From an uncultured Paludibacter sp. (GTDB lineage Bacteria; Bacteroidota; Bacteroidia; Bacteroidales; Paludibacteraceae), in the NCBI GenBank assembly GCA_937927845.1, contig CALFXE010000063.1, forward strand, positions 1 to 38,203: a stretch of 38,203 bases of DNA. Reading direction: 5' to 3'. A model generated the notes under the pieces. That model did no database searches, was not told the origin of the DNA, and saw only the letters and a program-made list of their open reading frames with translations. Below, one piece after another: positions 18,911 through 27,702 of this stretch; within the stretch, counting starts at the first letter, position 1; every line of letters begins with the position of its first letter. Position numbers and translations under genes: made by a program.

Positions 18911-19311
18911 GATATTATTTAAAATCATTCTAAATAGCAAAAATATTGTATTTTTTAATAATTGATAATTATATGTCTTTAAACACTTGGGTTATCAAAG
19001 ATTACTGACTCTTTAAGAGTAGTAAAACGTAAAAAAGCATATAATTGTTAATTTGCTTATAATCAATGGTATTCATGTTTGATTGTGTGTAAGTAGCTGA
19101 AATTCAATAGGGTGTTATAATTAGCTGATAATTAGGGTGGTGCAAAACATACAAATGTTGAAAAAAAATACACTTTTTGTAATCTCAAAAAACTTTCTGA
19201 AATTTGTATCCCCGCGTTTGCGAAGAAAAATCATGTGTAATATACTTCATGTTTTTTTGTGTTAGTTTTTTTAAGTTTAATCTTATTTATTTTCTTTACA
19301 TAATTAGTATT
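18911..19311. other. 401-base AT-rich gap upstream of dnaA
   Basis: No gene, and no clear DnaA boxes of the TTATCCACA type, so I do not call an origin. It contains the 13-mer GTAAAACGTAAAA (19022-19034) shared with the intergenic inverted repeat near 9221-9235. A poorly matched promoter could lie in the last 150 bases but I cannot place one. Confidence 0.5.
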
Positions 19312-20706
19312 ATGATATCTCATTTGCCGGAAAAGTTGTGGAATAAATGTTTAGAAATTATTAGAGATAATATTAATGAAGCGTCATTTAATACATGGTT
19401 CGTTCCAATCGTACCATTACAATACGATAAAAACGTTTTTATTCTACAGGTGCCCAGTCAATTTTTTGTAGAATATATTGAAGATAAGTATATAGATTTA
19501 CTTAGGATGACATTGTACAGAGTAATTGGTGAGGGAACAAAGCTGGAATATCGTGTTCTTATTGATAAAAAATCCGGAGCAGGTACAACCATACCGAGCG
19601 AGAGTAATGAAAAGAAATCATTAACAACGAATACAACATCTAATTATATAAGTCCATATCACAAACCAAAATTACCTGAAATTGATCCGCAACTAAATCC
19701 TTCATATAATTTTAATAATTTGATAGAAGGAAAGAGCAATAAACTTGCACGTACGGCAGGTGTAAGCATAGCCAATGAACCGGGGAAAACTATATTCAAT
19801 CCCTTATTTGTATATGGTCAGTCAGGCGTAGGAAAGACTCACTTGGCTAATGCCATAGGTGTAATGAGTAAACAATTGCATCCGGAAAAAAGAGTGTTGT
19901 ATGTATCAGCCAATACTTTTCAAATTCAATATACTGATGCTGTAAGAAGCAACTCTGTAAATGATTTCTTAAATTTTTATCAAACTATAGATGTTCTGAT
20001 AGTAGATGATATTCAAGAGTTTGCAGGAAAAACAGCAACGCAAAATACATTCTTCCATCTTTTCAATCATTTGCATCAAACAGGTAAACAGTTAGTGCTT
20101 ACATCAGATAGATCACCATTAGTGCTTGCAGGGTTAGAGCAACGTTTGCTTACAAGATTCAAATGGGGACTTTCAGCCGAAATTGAGAAACCTGATTTCG
20201 AACTTAGAAGGGCAATCTTAGAAAATAAGATATACAGAGACGGTTTGGAAATACCTGAGAATGTTGTGGATTATATTGCAAGTAATGTTACAGATAATGT
20301 CAGAGATTTAGAAGGTACCTTAGTCTCACTCTTAGCACATTCGACTCTTGCTAATATTATAATAGATAGTGAATTAGCTGAGAAAGTTGTTAGCAGAATC
20401 GTTAAAATAACTCCTAAAACAAATACAGTCGAAAGAATAAGAGATATTGTTTGTGATTATTTCTCTTTGTCAGTTGATGCTATATCTACCAAAAGCAGAA
20501 AAAGAGAGGTTGTACAAGCCCGCCAAATAGCAATGTATCTTTCTAAACAAATGACAAAGAACTCATTATCCTCTATCGGAAGCATAATAGGTCAGAGAGA
20601 TCATGCTACTGTTCTACATGCTTGTAAAACCGTAGGCGATCTTATTGAGATAGATAAAAACTTTAGAATTAGTGTAAAAGAAATTGAAGCTAAACTGAAA
20701 AGTTAA
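19312..20706 (+). CDS. dnaA: Chromosomal replication initiator protein DnaA
   Basis: A 464-residue protein from ATG 19312; the frame is open upstream but those residues are unlike DnaA. Domain I (LPEKLWNKCLEII to FNTWFVPI) mediates self-contact. A linker leads to the AAA+ domain with Walker A GQSGVGKTH (about 168-176) and Walker B VLIVDDIQEF (about 227). Domain IV has the DNA-binding signature GQRDHATVLHACKTV near 425-440. It opens the origin by ATP-dependent assembly on DnaA boxes. dnaN and gyrB are not adjacent, as is common in Bacteroidota. No operon partner is evident. Confidence 0.98.
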   Translation: MISHLPEKLWNKCLEIIRDNINEASFNTWFVPIVPLQYDKNVFILQVPSQFFVEYIEDKYIDLLRMTLYRVIGEGTKLEYRVLIDKKSGAGTTIPSESNEKKSLTTNTTSNYISPYHKPKLPEIDPQLNPSYNFNNLIEGKSNKLARTAGVSIANEPGKTIFNPLFVYGQSGVGKTHLANAIGVMSKQLHPEKRVLYVSANTFQIQYTDAVRSNSVNDFLNFYQTIDVLIVDDIQEFAGKTATQNTFFHLFNHLHQTGKQLVLTSDRSPLVLAGLEQRLLTRFKWGLSAEIEKPDFELRRAILENKIYRDGLEIPENVVDYIASNVTDNVRDLEGTLVSLLAHSTLANIIIDSELAEKVVSRIVKITPKTNTVERIRDIVCDYFSLSVDAISTKSRKREVVQARQIAMYLSKQMTKNSLSSIGSIIGQRDHATVLHACKTVGDLIEIDKNFRISVKEIEAKLKS

Positions 20707-20812
20707 TACAAAAGTTGTGTTTCTTCAATTCTTTTTCCTTACTAAGCCTATTAAACTGTTCTTTTTTCGATAAAAATTAGTATTTTTACATCGAAATTTT
20801 AAATCCTGATTT

Positions 20813-21367
20813 ATGATATATAAATTTACTTTGCTTTCTGATGAAGCAGATAATTTTTTGCGTATAATTAATATAGATTCTGAAGCTTTTTTTCTTGATC
20901 TTCATAATATTATACTCGATTCTGTAAATTTTGAGAAAAATTTGCTGACCACTTTTTTTATTTGTTCTGATGATTGGGAAAAAGGTCAGGAAATCACATT
21001 AATTGAGATGGACTCCGGATATGAGTTTGATAATCTCGTGATGGAAGATACTAAATTAGAAGATCTTATATCGGATGAAAAACAAAAGCTGATGTTTATT
21101 TTCGATATGATGGATGAAAGAGCTTTTTTTATGGAGCTTTCTGAAATCATACCGGGTAAAAGATTAAGTCAGCCTGAATGTGTAGTTTCTAAAGGAGATC
21201 CTCCTTCTCAATCAATAACTGAAGAAGAAATATTGGCAGGCACAAGGTTAAATCTCGATGAAACCTTTTATGGTGATGAGGATTTTGATATTGATGAATT
21301 GGATGAAGAAGGCTATGGAGATATGAGCTTTGATGATGGTAATTTGTTTAATGACGATAATTATTGA
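20813..21367 (+). CDS. pRiA4b ORF-3 / IS1096 passenger TnpR-family-like protein
   Basis: A 184-residue acidic protein. The start MIYKFTLLSDEADNFLRII and the middle block with FFICSDDWEKGQEITL and LMFIFDMMDERAFFMEL fit the PRiA4_ORF3 family (IS1096 passenger TnpR-like). The last 55 residues are very rich in Asp and Glu. No biochemical role is established for this family as far as I know. The family name suggests a transposon origin, but here no transposase is near and the gene sits directly before miaA, in the same frame and separated by one TGA. It probably heads an operon with miaA and rnz. Family assignment is from memory of the pattern. Confidence 0.75.
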   Translation: MIYKFTLLSDEADNFLRIINIDSEAFFLDLHNIILDSVNFEKNLLTTFFICSDDWEKGQEITLIEMDSGYEFDNLVMEDTKLEDLISDEKQKLMFIFDMMDERAFFMELSEIIPGKRLSQPECVVSKGDPPSQSITEEEILAGTRLNLDETFYGDEDFDIDELDEEGYGDMSFDDGNLFNDDNY

Positions 21368-21370
21368 GCT

Positions 21371-22315
21371 ATTTCAAGTTTAAATAATCATAAAACTCTT
21401 CTTGTTATACTTGGACCGACAGGGGTAGGTAAAACAAATATCAGCCTTGAATTATCACGTTTCTTTAATGCTCCAATTGTGTCATCTGATTCTCGACAAA
21501 TTTATAAAGAGTTGAAAATCGGAACTGCTGCACCTACAGAACACGAATTATCTCAAGCAAATCATTACTTTATCGGAACTCACTCTATTCATGATAATTA
21601 TAGTGCAGGGCAATATGAATTAGATGCTCTTGAATTACTTGAAAAATTATTCATGGAACATGATGTTATTATAATGACAGGCGGTTCGATGATGTATATA
21701 GATGCTGTTTGTTATGGTCTTGATGATATTCCTTCTGTAGATGATGAAACTCGGCAATATTGGCAAAATTTATATTTGGAAAAAGGACTGATTTTTATCC
21801 AGGATGAACTGAAACGATTGGATCCGCATCATGCTGAAAAGGTAGATATGCAAAATCACAAACGTATTCTTCATGCACTTGAAATATGTACAATAACAGG
21901 AAAACCATTTTCTGATTTAAGGACAGGTGTAAAAAAACAACGTACTTTTAATATTTTGAAAGTTGGCTTAAACAGACCAAGACCTGAGTTATACGATCGA
22001 ATTAATCATCGTGTTGATATTATGATGAAAGATGGTTTGTTGGAAGAAGCTAAACAGTTTTATTCATATAAACATTTAAATTCTTTAAATACTGTCGGAT
22101 ATAAAGAAATATATGATTATTTGGATGGTGATTATTCACTCGAAGAGGCTGTGCAAAAGATAAAACAAAATTCAAGAAGGTACGCAAAACGTCAATTAAC
22201 CTGGTTTAATCGTAATGAAAGTATCAATTGGTTTCATCCTGACAATATTAATGAAATCTTTGAATTTATTAAGAAGTCAATAAAACAGGCTTATAAAAAA
22301 TGTCTGCAAAATTAA
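21371..22315 (+). CDS. miaA: tRNA dimethylallyltransferase MiaA, start codon unclear
   Basis: The enzyme adds a dimethylallyl group to N6 of A37 in tRNAs reading UNN codons. The family P-loop LGPTGVGKTN is encoded from 21410, followed by PIVSSDSRQIYKELKIGTA, the GGSMMYIDA substrate loop and the C-terminal RYAKRQLTWFNR motif, so the body is complete. No ATG, GTG or TTG lies between the in-frame TGA (21365-21367) and the P-loop. The first usual start is GTG 21479, which would remove the P-loop and cannot give an active enzyme. I give ATT 21371 as a provisional start (314 residues). Other possibilities are ATG 21351 with one base missing from the TTT run near 21379, or readthrough of the TGA. 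The 3' end overlaps rnz by 16 bases. Confidence 0.88.
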   Translation: MSSLNNHKTLLVILGPTGVGKTNISLELSRFFNAPIVSSDSRQIYKELKIGTAAPTEHELSQANHYFIGTHSIHDNYSAGQYELDALELLEKLFMEHDVIIMTGGSMMYIDAVCYGLDDIPSVDDETRQYWQNLYLEKGLIFIQDELKRLDPHHAEKVDMQNHKRILHALEICTITGKPFSDLRTGVKKQRTFNILKVGLNRPRPELYDRINHRVDIMMKDGLLEEAKQFYSYKHLNSLNTVGYKEIYDYLDGDYSLEEAVQKIKQNSRRYAKRQLTWFNRNESINWFHPDNINEIFEFIKKSIKQAYKKCLQN

Positions 22316-23211
22316 CAATATTAGGAGCCGGCTCTGCATTACCGACACGAACTAATTTCCCTTCATCTCAAATTTTGGAGTTGCGGGATAAGCAATATAT
22401 GATAGATTGCGGTGAAGGTACACAAATACGCATCAGGCAGATGGGTTTGAAAATAAGCAGATTAGGACATATTTTTATTTCTCATCTACATGGCGATCAT
22501 TGTCTTGGTTTGATTGGATTGATATCTTCGTTTGGTATGTTAAATCGTACTGCTGATTTATATATACATGGTCCGATTGGTATTTCTTCTCTTTTCGAAT
22601 CGCATATTAATTTTTTTTGTGATAATTTACCTTTTAAAGTGATTTTTGAAGAATTTAATACAAATAAGCATCAGTTAATTTTCGAAGATAAAACGATGGA
22701 AGTGTATTCTATTCCTCTTAAACATAGAGTGCCATGTTCAGGTTTTATCTTTAAAGAGAAACCAAAAGAACGTCATATACTTCGTGAAATGATTGATTTT
22801 TACGAAGTTCCGCTTTCGCAAATTAATTTGATAAAACGAGGAGCTGACTTCACAGCACAAGATGGGGTGATAATTCCAAATAGCCGACTAACCACAGATG
22901 CCGATAAATCTATATCTTATGCTTATTGTTCGGATACAGCTTATTCTGAGAAGATTATAAAATGGATAGAAGATGTTGATTTATTATACCACGAAGCTAC
23001 ATTTGCTGAGTCGGAAAAGATTAGAGCTAAATCGACTATGCACAGCACGGCAGCTCAGGCTGCTACAATCGCACTGAAAGCAAAAGTGTCAAAACTGATA
23101 ATTGGACATTTCTCTGCCAGATACAACAATCAACGGGTATTATTAAATGAAGCAAAAGCCATTTTTGAGAATACTATTCTTGGAGAGGATATGCAAACTT
23201 ATGAGTTCTAA
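22300..23211 (+). CDS. rnz: Ribonuclease Z
   Basis: A 303-residue metallo-beta-lactamase-fold endonuclease that removes the 3' trailer from tRNA precursors. The zinc motif SHLHGDHCLGL holds His62, His64, Asp66 and His67, and the N-terminus has LGAGSALPT. Later ligands appear in HRVPCSGF, YCSDTAYSE and IIGHFSARY. The C-terminal Phe (TYEF) is typical. The ATG lies inside the 3' end of miaA, so the two tRNA-maturation genes are coupled. It ends 3 bases from the stop of the protease gene on the other strand. Confidence 0.95.
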   Translation: MSAKLTILGAGSALPTRTNFPSSQILELRDKQYMIDCGEGTQIRIRQMGLKISRLGHIFISHLHGDHCLGLIGLISSFGMLNRTADLYIHGPIGISSLFESHINFFCDNLPFKVIFEEFNTNKHQLIFEDKTMEVYSIPLKHRVPCSGFIFKEKPKERHILREMIDFYEVPLSQINLIKRGADFTAQDGVIIPNSRLTTDADKSISYAYCSDTAYSEKIIKWIEDVDLLYHEATFAESEKIRAKSTMHSTAAQAATIALKAKVSKLIIGHFSARYNNQRVLLNEAKAIFENTILGEDMQTYEF

Positions 23212-23214
23212 CTA

Positions 23215-24837
23215 TTAGTTCTGATTCTCAAGTTCTTTAATCGCTCTGCTTACAGTTTCATCATTATTAAAAAGTATTGGGAAGAAGCCCGAATCGCCTA
23301 ATATATTTCTGGCAATATAAGCTTTTAGTCTTGTTGACATAAAATTTCCCGACTGCGTTATCTCTTTGTGAACAGGCTTAACTCCCTTAGATTCAGCATA
23401 TGATATAAATTCTTGCAATAAATTTTGGTTGTTTAAATATTTAAGTAATGATTGCCAATCCTTGTGTTTTATAAGTGCCTGTCTGTTTTTGTCTGTATAT
23501 TGAAATGCAAATTGATACAAGTATGAATTGTTTATTACTTTATTCAAATATGGTGTATATTCAGAAGTGTCGCGAGGAATAAATATATCAGGCATTATAC
23601 CTCCACCACCATATACAATTCTACCTGATTTGGTCTTATATTCCACAGAATCAACTTGTCTGATACTGTCTTTTGTGTAAAATTCACCATGTAAAAATCT
23701 ATTATAGATGTCCATATCATAATCTTCGCTGCTACCGTTTTTATATGGTTTTTGTATGCAACGACCTGATGGAGTGTAGTATTTCGCAACAGTCAGTCTG
23801 ATTGCCGATCCATCTGATAAAGTCTTTTGTTGCTGTACTAAACCTTTACCGAAAGACCTTCTACCAATGATTGTACCCCTATCGTTGTCTTGTATAGCTC
23901 CTGCAAATATTTCACTTGCTGAAGCAGAAAATTCATCAATTAAAATTACTACCGGATTATTGATACACGAACCTGTACCATCAGATTTAGCATCAAATCT
24001 TGGATTAGCCTTTCCTTCAGTGTATACAATTAGCTGATTGGCAGGAAGGAATTCGTTTATCATAGCTATGGCTTTGTCTAAATAACCTCCACTATTTTCT
24101 CTCAAATCTATTATGAATTTTGTTGCTCCTTCTTTTTTCAATTTAGCTATTGATACAAGAAATTCAGAATATGTGTTTTCACCAAACTTATTTACTTTTA
24201 TTAAACCTGTTTCCGGAGCAACCATATAACTAATATCAATTGATGTTACAGGAATCTGACCACGTGTTACCGTATATGTTAATTGTTCTTCAGTTCCGGG
24301 ACGTTTAATTCCTAATTTAACCTTGGTGTCTATCTGTCCTCTTAATCTTCGCATTACCTTTTCGTTATTAATGGTCTTGCCGGTAAAAATAGAATCATCA
24401 ACCGCAACAATCCTATCACCTGCAAGTAACCCTACTTTCTCTGACGGTCCGCCACTGATTACCGATATAATCATTATCGTATCGTTTTGAATATTAAATT
24501 GAACGCCTATACCTGAGAAACTTCCTTCGAGTTCGTTATTTACTATTTCTAAATCTTTTGCAGGAATATATACAGAGTGAGGATCTAATTTGGCAATTAA
24601 ATCGACAGCCATTTCTTCTGAAAAATTACTTATATCTACTGTATCAACATAATAATTATCAATTAGTTGTAGAATTTCTGATATTTTATTGTTTTTCTTT
24701 ATTGAAAAATCGAATAAATTACCAAGACGGTTGTTAGAAAGTTCTATATTTCTTTTAGAAACAAGATTTCCTAATAATAACCCGCTGATTAGGGCTACTA
24801 AAACTATTGCAACTAAGTTGATATTTTTTTTATTCAT
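23215..24837 (-). CDS. C-terminal processing peptidase (S41 family, CtpA/Prc-like)
   Basis: A 540-residue periplasmic serine protease. An N-terminal hydrophobic anchor (about 7-24) is followed by a PDZ domain (about 85-170) around FSGIGVQFNIQNDTI and GLLAGDRIVAVDDS. The peptidase core has LRENSGGYLDKAIAM, the catalytic serine in EFSASASEIFAGA (about residue 303) and the catalytic lysine in GRRSFGKGLVQ (about 329). It trims or degrades envelope proteins from their C-termini. The protein runs on another 150 residues with a polar region characteristic of Bacteroidota members. It is last in an operon with mpl and the deaminase, 41 bases after the latter. Confidence 0.95.
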   Translation of the reverse strand: MNKKNINLVAIVLVALISGLLLGNLVSKRNIELSNNRLGNLFDFSIKKNNKISEILQLIDNYYVDTVDISNFSEEMAVDLIAKLDPHSVYIPAKDLEIVNNELEGSFSGIGVQFNIQNDTIMIISVISGGPSEKVGLLAGDRIVAVDDSIFTGKTINNEKVMRRLRGQIDTKVKLGIKRPGTEEQLTYTVTRGQIPVTSIDISYMVAPETGLIKVNKFGENTYSEFLVSIAKLKKEGATKFIIDLRENSGGYLDKAIAMINEFLPANQLIVYTEGKANPRFDAKSDGTGSCINNPVVILIDEFSASASEIFAGAIQDNDRGTIIGRRSFGKGLVQQQKTLSDGSAIRLTVAKYYTPSGRCIQKPYKNGSSEDYDMDIYNRFLHGEFYTKDSIRQVDSVEYKTKSGRIVYGGGGIMPDIFIPRDTSEYTPYLNKVINNSYLYQFAFQYTDKNRQALIKHKDWQSLLKYLNNQNLLQEFISYAESKGVKPVHKEITQSGNFMSTRLKAYIARNILGDSGFFPILFNNDETVSRAIKELENQN

Positions 24838-24878
24838 TATTGATATATTATTGTTTAATAGTATGTTATTTTTTAAAT

Positions 24879-25298
24879 TCAGATTTCAAGTAATTCTACC
24901 TCTATACCTGCTCTTTTTAGTAAATCAACACCATCCATAATTCGATATTCTTCTCCATATATAACTCGTTTTATTCCAGCTTGAATAATTAATTTTGAAC
25001 ATTCAATGCAAGGAGATGCCGTAACATAAAGTGTTGCCCCATCGCTACTATTGTGAGATCTTGCAATTTTTGATATAGCATTAGCTTCAGCATGTAAAAC
25101 ATATGCTTTTGAATTATTATTTTCATCTTCACATTTATTCTCAAACCCTGATGGAGTTCCATTGTATCCATCAGAAATAATCATTTTATTTTTTACTAAT
25201 AATGCACCTACTTTTCTTCTTTCACAATATGAATTTTCAGCCCAAATACGAGCCATACGCATATAACGTTGATCTAATAATTTTTGTTTGTCAGTCAT
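24879..25298 (-). CDS. Deoxycytidylate (dCMP) deaminase, ComEB-like
   Basis: A 139-residue zinc deaminase. Zinc ligand His69 and catalytic Glu71 are in LHAEANAISK, and Cys97 and Cys100 in ASPCIEC. The SDGYNGTPSGFENKC segment is typical of dCMP deaminases and separates it from cytidine or tRNA adenosine deaminases. It converts dCMP to dUMP for thymidylate synthesis. ATP-cone or regulatory domains are absent. It sits 26 bases after mpl and 41 before the S41 protease on the same strand. Confidence 0.92.
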   Translation of the reverse strand: MTDKQKLLDQRYMRMARIWAENSYCERRKVGALLVKNKMIISDGYNGTPSGFENKCEDENNNSKAYVLHAEANAISKIARSHNSSDGATLYVTASPCIECSKLIIQAGIKRVIYGEEYRIMDGVDLLKRAGIEVELLEI

Positions 25299-25324
25299 TT
25301 TTTATTTTTACTAAAATATATTTT

Positions 25325-26692
25325 CTACTTATTTAATAACTCTTTGGCAAATTCTATCAAATTAACTCCTGAAAAATTTCCTGAAGTCATTAATAATAAT
25401 GCCGTGTTGTTATAATCCATTTTTCTTAATTTTTCCTGTAACAAGCTGCTATCTGTATATACTGACAAATTCTCACCTCCAAATGCACTTTTTACCTCAT
25501 TCGGGTTTATTTGCTTTAAACCTTTATGTTTAATAACTTCAGGATTGAAATATACAAAAGCGATGTCAGCCTCTTTCATACAATCTGAATATTGTGGTAG
25601 AAATGAATCGGTTAAACTACTAAATGTATGTAATTCCATGCAAGCAATTAGTTGTTTTTTAGGATATTGTGATTTTACTGCCTGAACTGTTGCTTGCAGT
25701 TTGGATGGTGAATGAGCAAAGTCTTTAAAAGCTACAGAAGTCGTGGTTTCACATATTTTTTGCAGTCGGTTTGATGCTCCCGGAAAATCAGAAATAGCAT
25801 TGTTAAAGTTTTCTTCGGTAATTCCAATTTGTTTACAAGCCAATCGTGCAGCATTAAGATTTTGTAAATTATGTTCACCGAAAATTTTTAAGGGGATATT
25901 GCCTTTCTTAGTGATAAGATATGTTATACCATCAATAACTTCATGTGAAGGTGTGTTATATGGAAAAGGAATGATGTCCCTTCGCAGCTTTTCTGATATT
26001 AAATTTAATTCTTTATCTCCATCGAAATAAATCAATCGTCCCTGTATTTCCATCAAATCTACAAACTTCCTAAACTGCTCAACATAATTTTCAAAAGTAG
26101 GGAAGACATTGATATGATCCCAGGCAATGCCTGTAAGAATAGCAATATGTGGCTTGTAAAGATGAAACTTTGGTCGTAAATCAATAGGTGAAGTTAGATA
26201 CTCATCACCTTCAAAAACGGCAATTCTTGATTCATACGATAGTTTTACCATATTATCAAAACCCTCTATCTGAGCGCCAACCATATAATCTGCATTAATC
26301 TTTAGTTTTTTCATCACATGTAAAATCATTGCAGTTGTAGATGTTTTACCGTGACTGCCTCCAACAACTATCCTCGTTTTGTTTCTCGTCTGTAAATATA
26401 AATATTCGGGAAATGAATAAATCTTTAACTTAAGCTCTTTTGCGCGCAATAATTCAGGATTATCTTCACGTGCATGCATTCCTAATATTACTGCTGAAAG
26501 ATTTTTATGAATTTTTTCAGGAAACCAACCGGTTTTCTCAGGCAGCAAACCATGTTCTTTTAATCTACTCAGTGAGGGTTCAAATATCTCATCATCAGAA
26601 CCTGTGACAGAATAATTTGCTTTTTTGCTGATAGCTATCGCAAGATTGTGCATGGCTGCTCCTCCAATAGCTATAAAATGAACTCTTTGCAT
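25325..26692 (-). CDS. mpl: Mpl-type UDP-N-acetylmuramate peptide ligase (murein recycling)
   Basis: A 455-residue Mur-ligase. Residues 1-20 form the dinucleotide-like fold with HFIAIGGAAMHNLA; the ATP loop GGSHGKTSTT is at 111-120; FEGDEYLTSP and AWDHINVF are the central-domain motifs; and HSPSKLQATVQAVK is in the C-terminal domain. The FEGDEYLTSP and AWDHINVFPTFENY motifs fit Mpl better than MurC. Mpl joins UDP-MurNAc to recovered tripeptide L-Ala-gamma-D-Glu-meso-DAP in the cytoplasm. A divergent MurC is the alternative. It heads the operon with the deaminase and protease. Confidence 0.85.
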   Translation of the reverse strand: MQRVHFIAIGGAAMHNLAIAISKKANYSVTGSDDEIFEPSLSRLKEHGLLPEKTGWFPEKIHKNLSAVILGMHAREDNPELLRAKELKLKIYSFPEYLYLQTRNKTRIVVGGSHGKTSTTAMILHVMKKLKINADYMVGAQIEGFDNMVKLSYESRIAVFEGDEYLTSPIDLRPKFHLYKPHIAILTGIAWDHINVFPTFENYVEQFRKFVDLMEIQGRLIYFDGDKELNLISEKLRRDIIPFPYNTPSHEVIDGITYLITKKGNIPLKIFGEHNLQNLNAARLACKQIGITEENFNNAISDFPGASNRLQKICETTTSVAFKDFAHSPSKLQATVQAVKSQYPKKQLIACMELHTFSSLTDSFLPQYSDCMKEADIAFVYFNPEVIKHKGLKQINPNEVKSAFGGENLSVYTDSSLLQEKLRKMDYNNTALLLMTSGNFSGVNLIEFAKELLNK

Positions 26693-26697
26693 AAAGA

Positions 26698-26728
26698 TTT
26701 GTTGGAATAGGGTTTTTATTTAATTTTG
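26698..26728 (+). promoter_or_regulatory. Promoter of the MBL-fold hydrolase gene
   Basis: TTTG 26698-26701, a 19-base spacer and TAATTTTG 26721-26728 form a full-consensus Bacteroidota promoter. With start of transcription expected around 26735, it favours the ATG at 26771 over the one at 26741, which would have a leader of only a few bases. Confidence 0.75.
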
Positions 26729-26770
26729 TACCGACTATAAATGAACAACAAAAGTAATAAAAAATTTACA

Positions 26771-27607
26771 ATGAAGATATATAAAATTGAAGCCGGGCAT
26801 TTTAATGCAGATGGCGGTGCATGTTTTGGAGTTGTGCCTAAAAGAGTTTGGAAAAAACGTTATCCTTGCGATGACGAGAATTTTTGCAAATTGACAATGC
26901 GATGTTTGCTTATTGATACAGGAGAAAAGAAAATTCTTATCGACACAGGCACAGGAAATAAGCAAAAAGATTATTTGCGCTTTTACGGCATTAAGGATAT
27001 AGTTGATTTTGAAGAGGCTCTAAATGATTTTGGGCTGACTTGCGACGACATAACTGATGTGATTTTGACACATCTTCATTTCGATCATTGTGGAGATTGC
27101 ACTAAGTATGATGAGAATAAAAATCTCGTACTGACTTTCCCAAATGCTACTTATTGGGTTGGAAAAACTCAATGGGAAAACTTTCTGAATCCAAATGTAA
27201 GAGAGGGCGATTCGTATTTCCCGGAAAATATGCTGCCTGTACATGAAGCAGGAAAACTAACATTGGTAACCGACACGACAGATTTATGTGAAGGAATAAC
27301 AATGAAAATTTTCAATGGTCATACGCCGGGTCAGATTGTTACATATATCAAGACTGATAATCACACCTTTGTATATGCCGGTGATGTAATTCCATCTGCT
27401 GCCAACGTACCATTAGCATGGGTTTCGGCTTACGATACATTTCCTGTTACATCAATGAGCGAAAAGAAAATTCTACTTGATGAAGCTATTGAAAACAAGC
27501 AAATTATAATATTTGAGCATGATGCTTATACAGAATGTTGTACTGTGACTGAAAATAATGGAAAATACAAGGTTCTTGAAACAGGTTCCTTGAATGACTT
27601 CTTGTAA
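26771..27607 (+). CDS. MBL-fold metallo-hydrolase, AHL-lactonase-like
   Basis: A 278-residue protein from ATG 26771 (MKIYKIEAGHF); an ATG at 26741 would add ten polar residues. The zinc motif THLHFDHCGDCTKYD, then FNGHTPGQIVTYI, YAGDVIPSAAN and the EHDAYTECC ending place it in the metallo-beta-lactamase superfamily, near the AiiA/YtnP lactonase branch. A substrate cannot be assigned; quorum-lactone hydrolysis is only one option. It is transcribed from its own promoter and ends at a strong terminator. Confidence 0.85.
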   Translation: MKIYKIEAGHFNADGGACFGVVPKRVWKKRYPCDDENFCKLTMRCLLIDTGEKKILIDTGTGNKQKDYLRFYGIKDIVDFEEALNDFGLTCDDITDVILTHLHFDHCGDCTKYDENKNLVLTFPNATYWVGKTQWENFLNPNVREGDSYFPENMLPVHEAGKLTLVTDTTDLCEGITMKIFNGHTPGQIVTYIKTDNHTFVYAGDVIPSAANVPLAWVSAYDTFPVTSMSEKKILLDEAIENKQIIIFEHDAYTECCTVTENNGKYKVLETGSLNDFL

Positions 27608-27640
27608 ATTACCTTGTTTATGGTATGAAATTACGCTAAA

Positions 27641-27676
27641 AAGGGTATTGAGTATTTTTCTCTATACCCTTATTTT
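27641..27676 (+). terminator. Terminator of the MBL gene overlapping the next promoter
   Basis: AAGGGTAT (27641-27648) and ATACCCTT (27664-27671) pair, and after one mismatch GAG/CTC extends the stem inward over the loop TATTTTT. ATTTTT follows. The -7 box of the next gene overlaps the last base of the stem and the T tract. Confidence 0.8.
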
Positions 27677-27678
27677 TG
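27647..27678 (+). promoter_or_regulatory. Candidate promoter of the DUF4395 gene inside the terminator
   Basis: ATTG at 27647-27650 and TATTTTTG at 27671-27678 with a 20-base spacer fit the Bacteroidota pattern. The ATG follows at 27703. Confidence 0.6.
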
Positions 27679-27702
27679 CAGAGTAATTTAAAATATAAAT
27701 TT

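Noticed and set aside
18911..19311. Replication origin next to dnaA
   Set aside because: No cluster of TTATCCACA-like DnaA boxes is visible, and Bacteroidota origins are often not beside dnaA.
21479..22315. miaA starting at GTG 21479
   Set aside because: This start removes the P-loop LGPTGVGKTN, which is encoded in the same frame just upstream and is needed for activity.
26741..26770. ATG 26741 as the start of the MBL hydrolase
   Set aside because: It lies only about 12 bases after the -7 box and adds ten polar residues; the family start fits ATG 26771.
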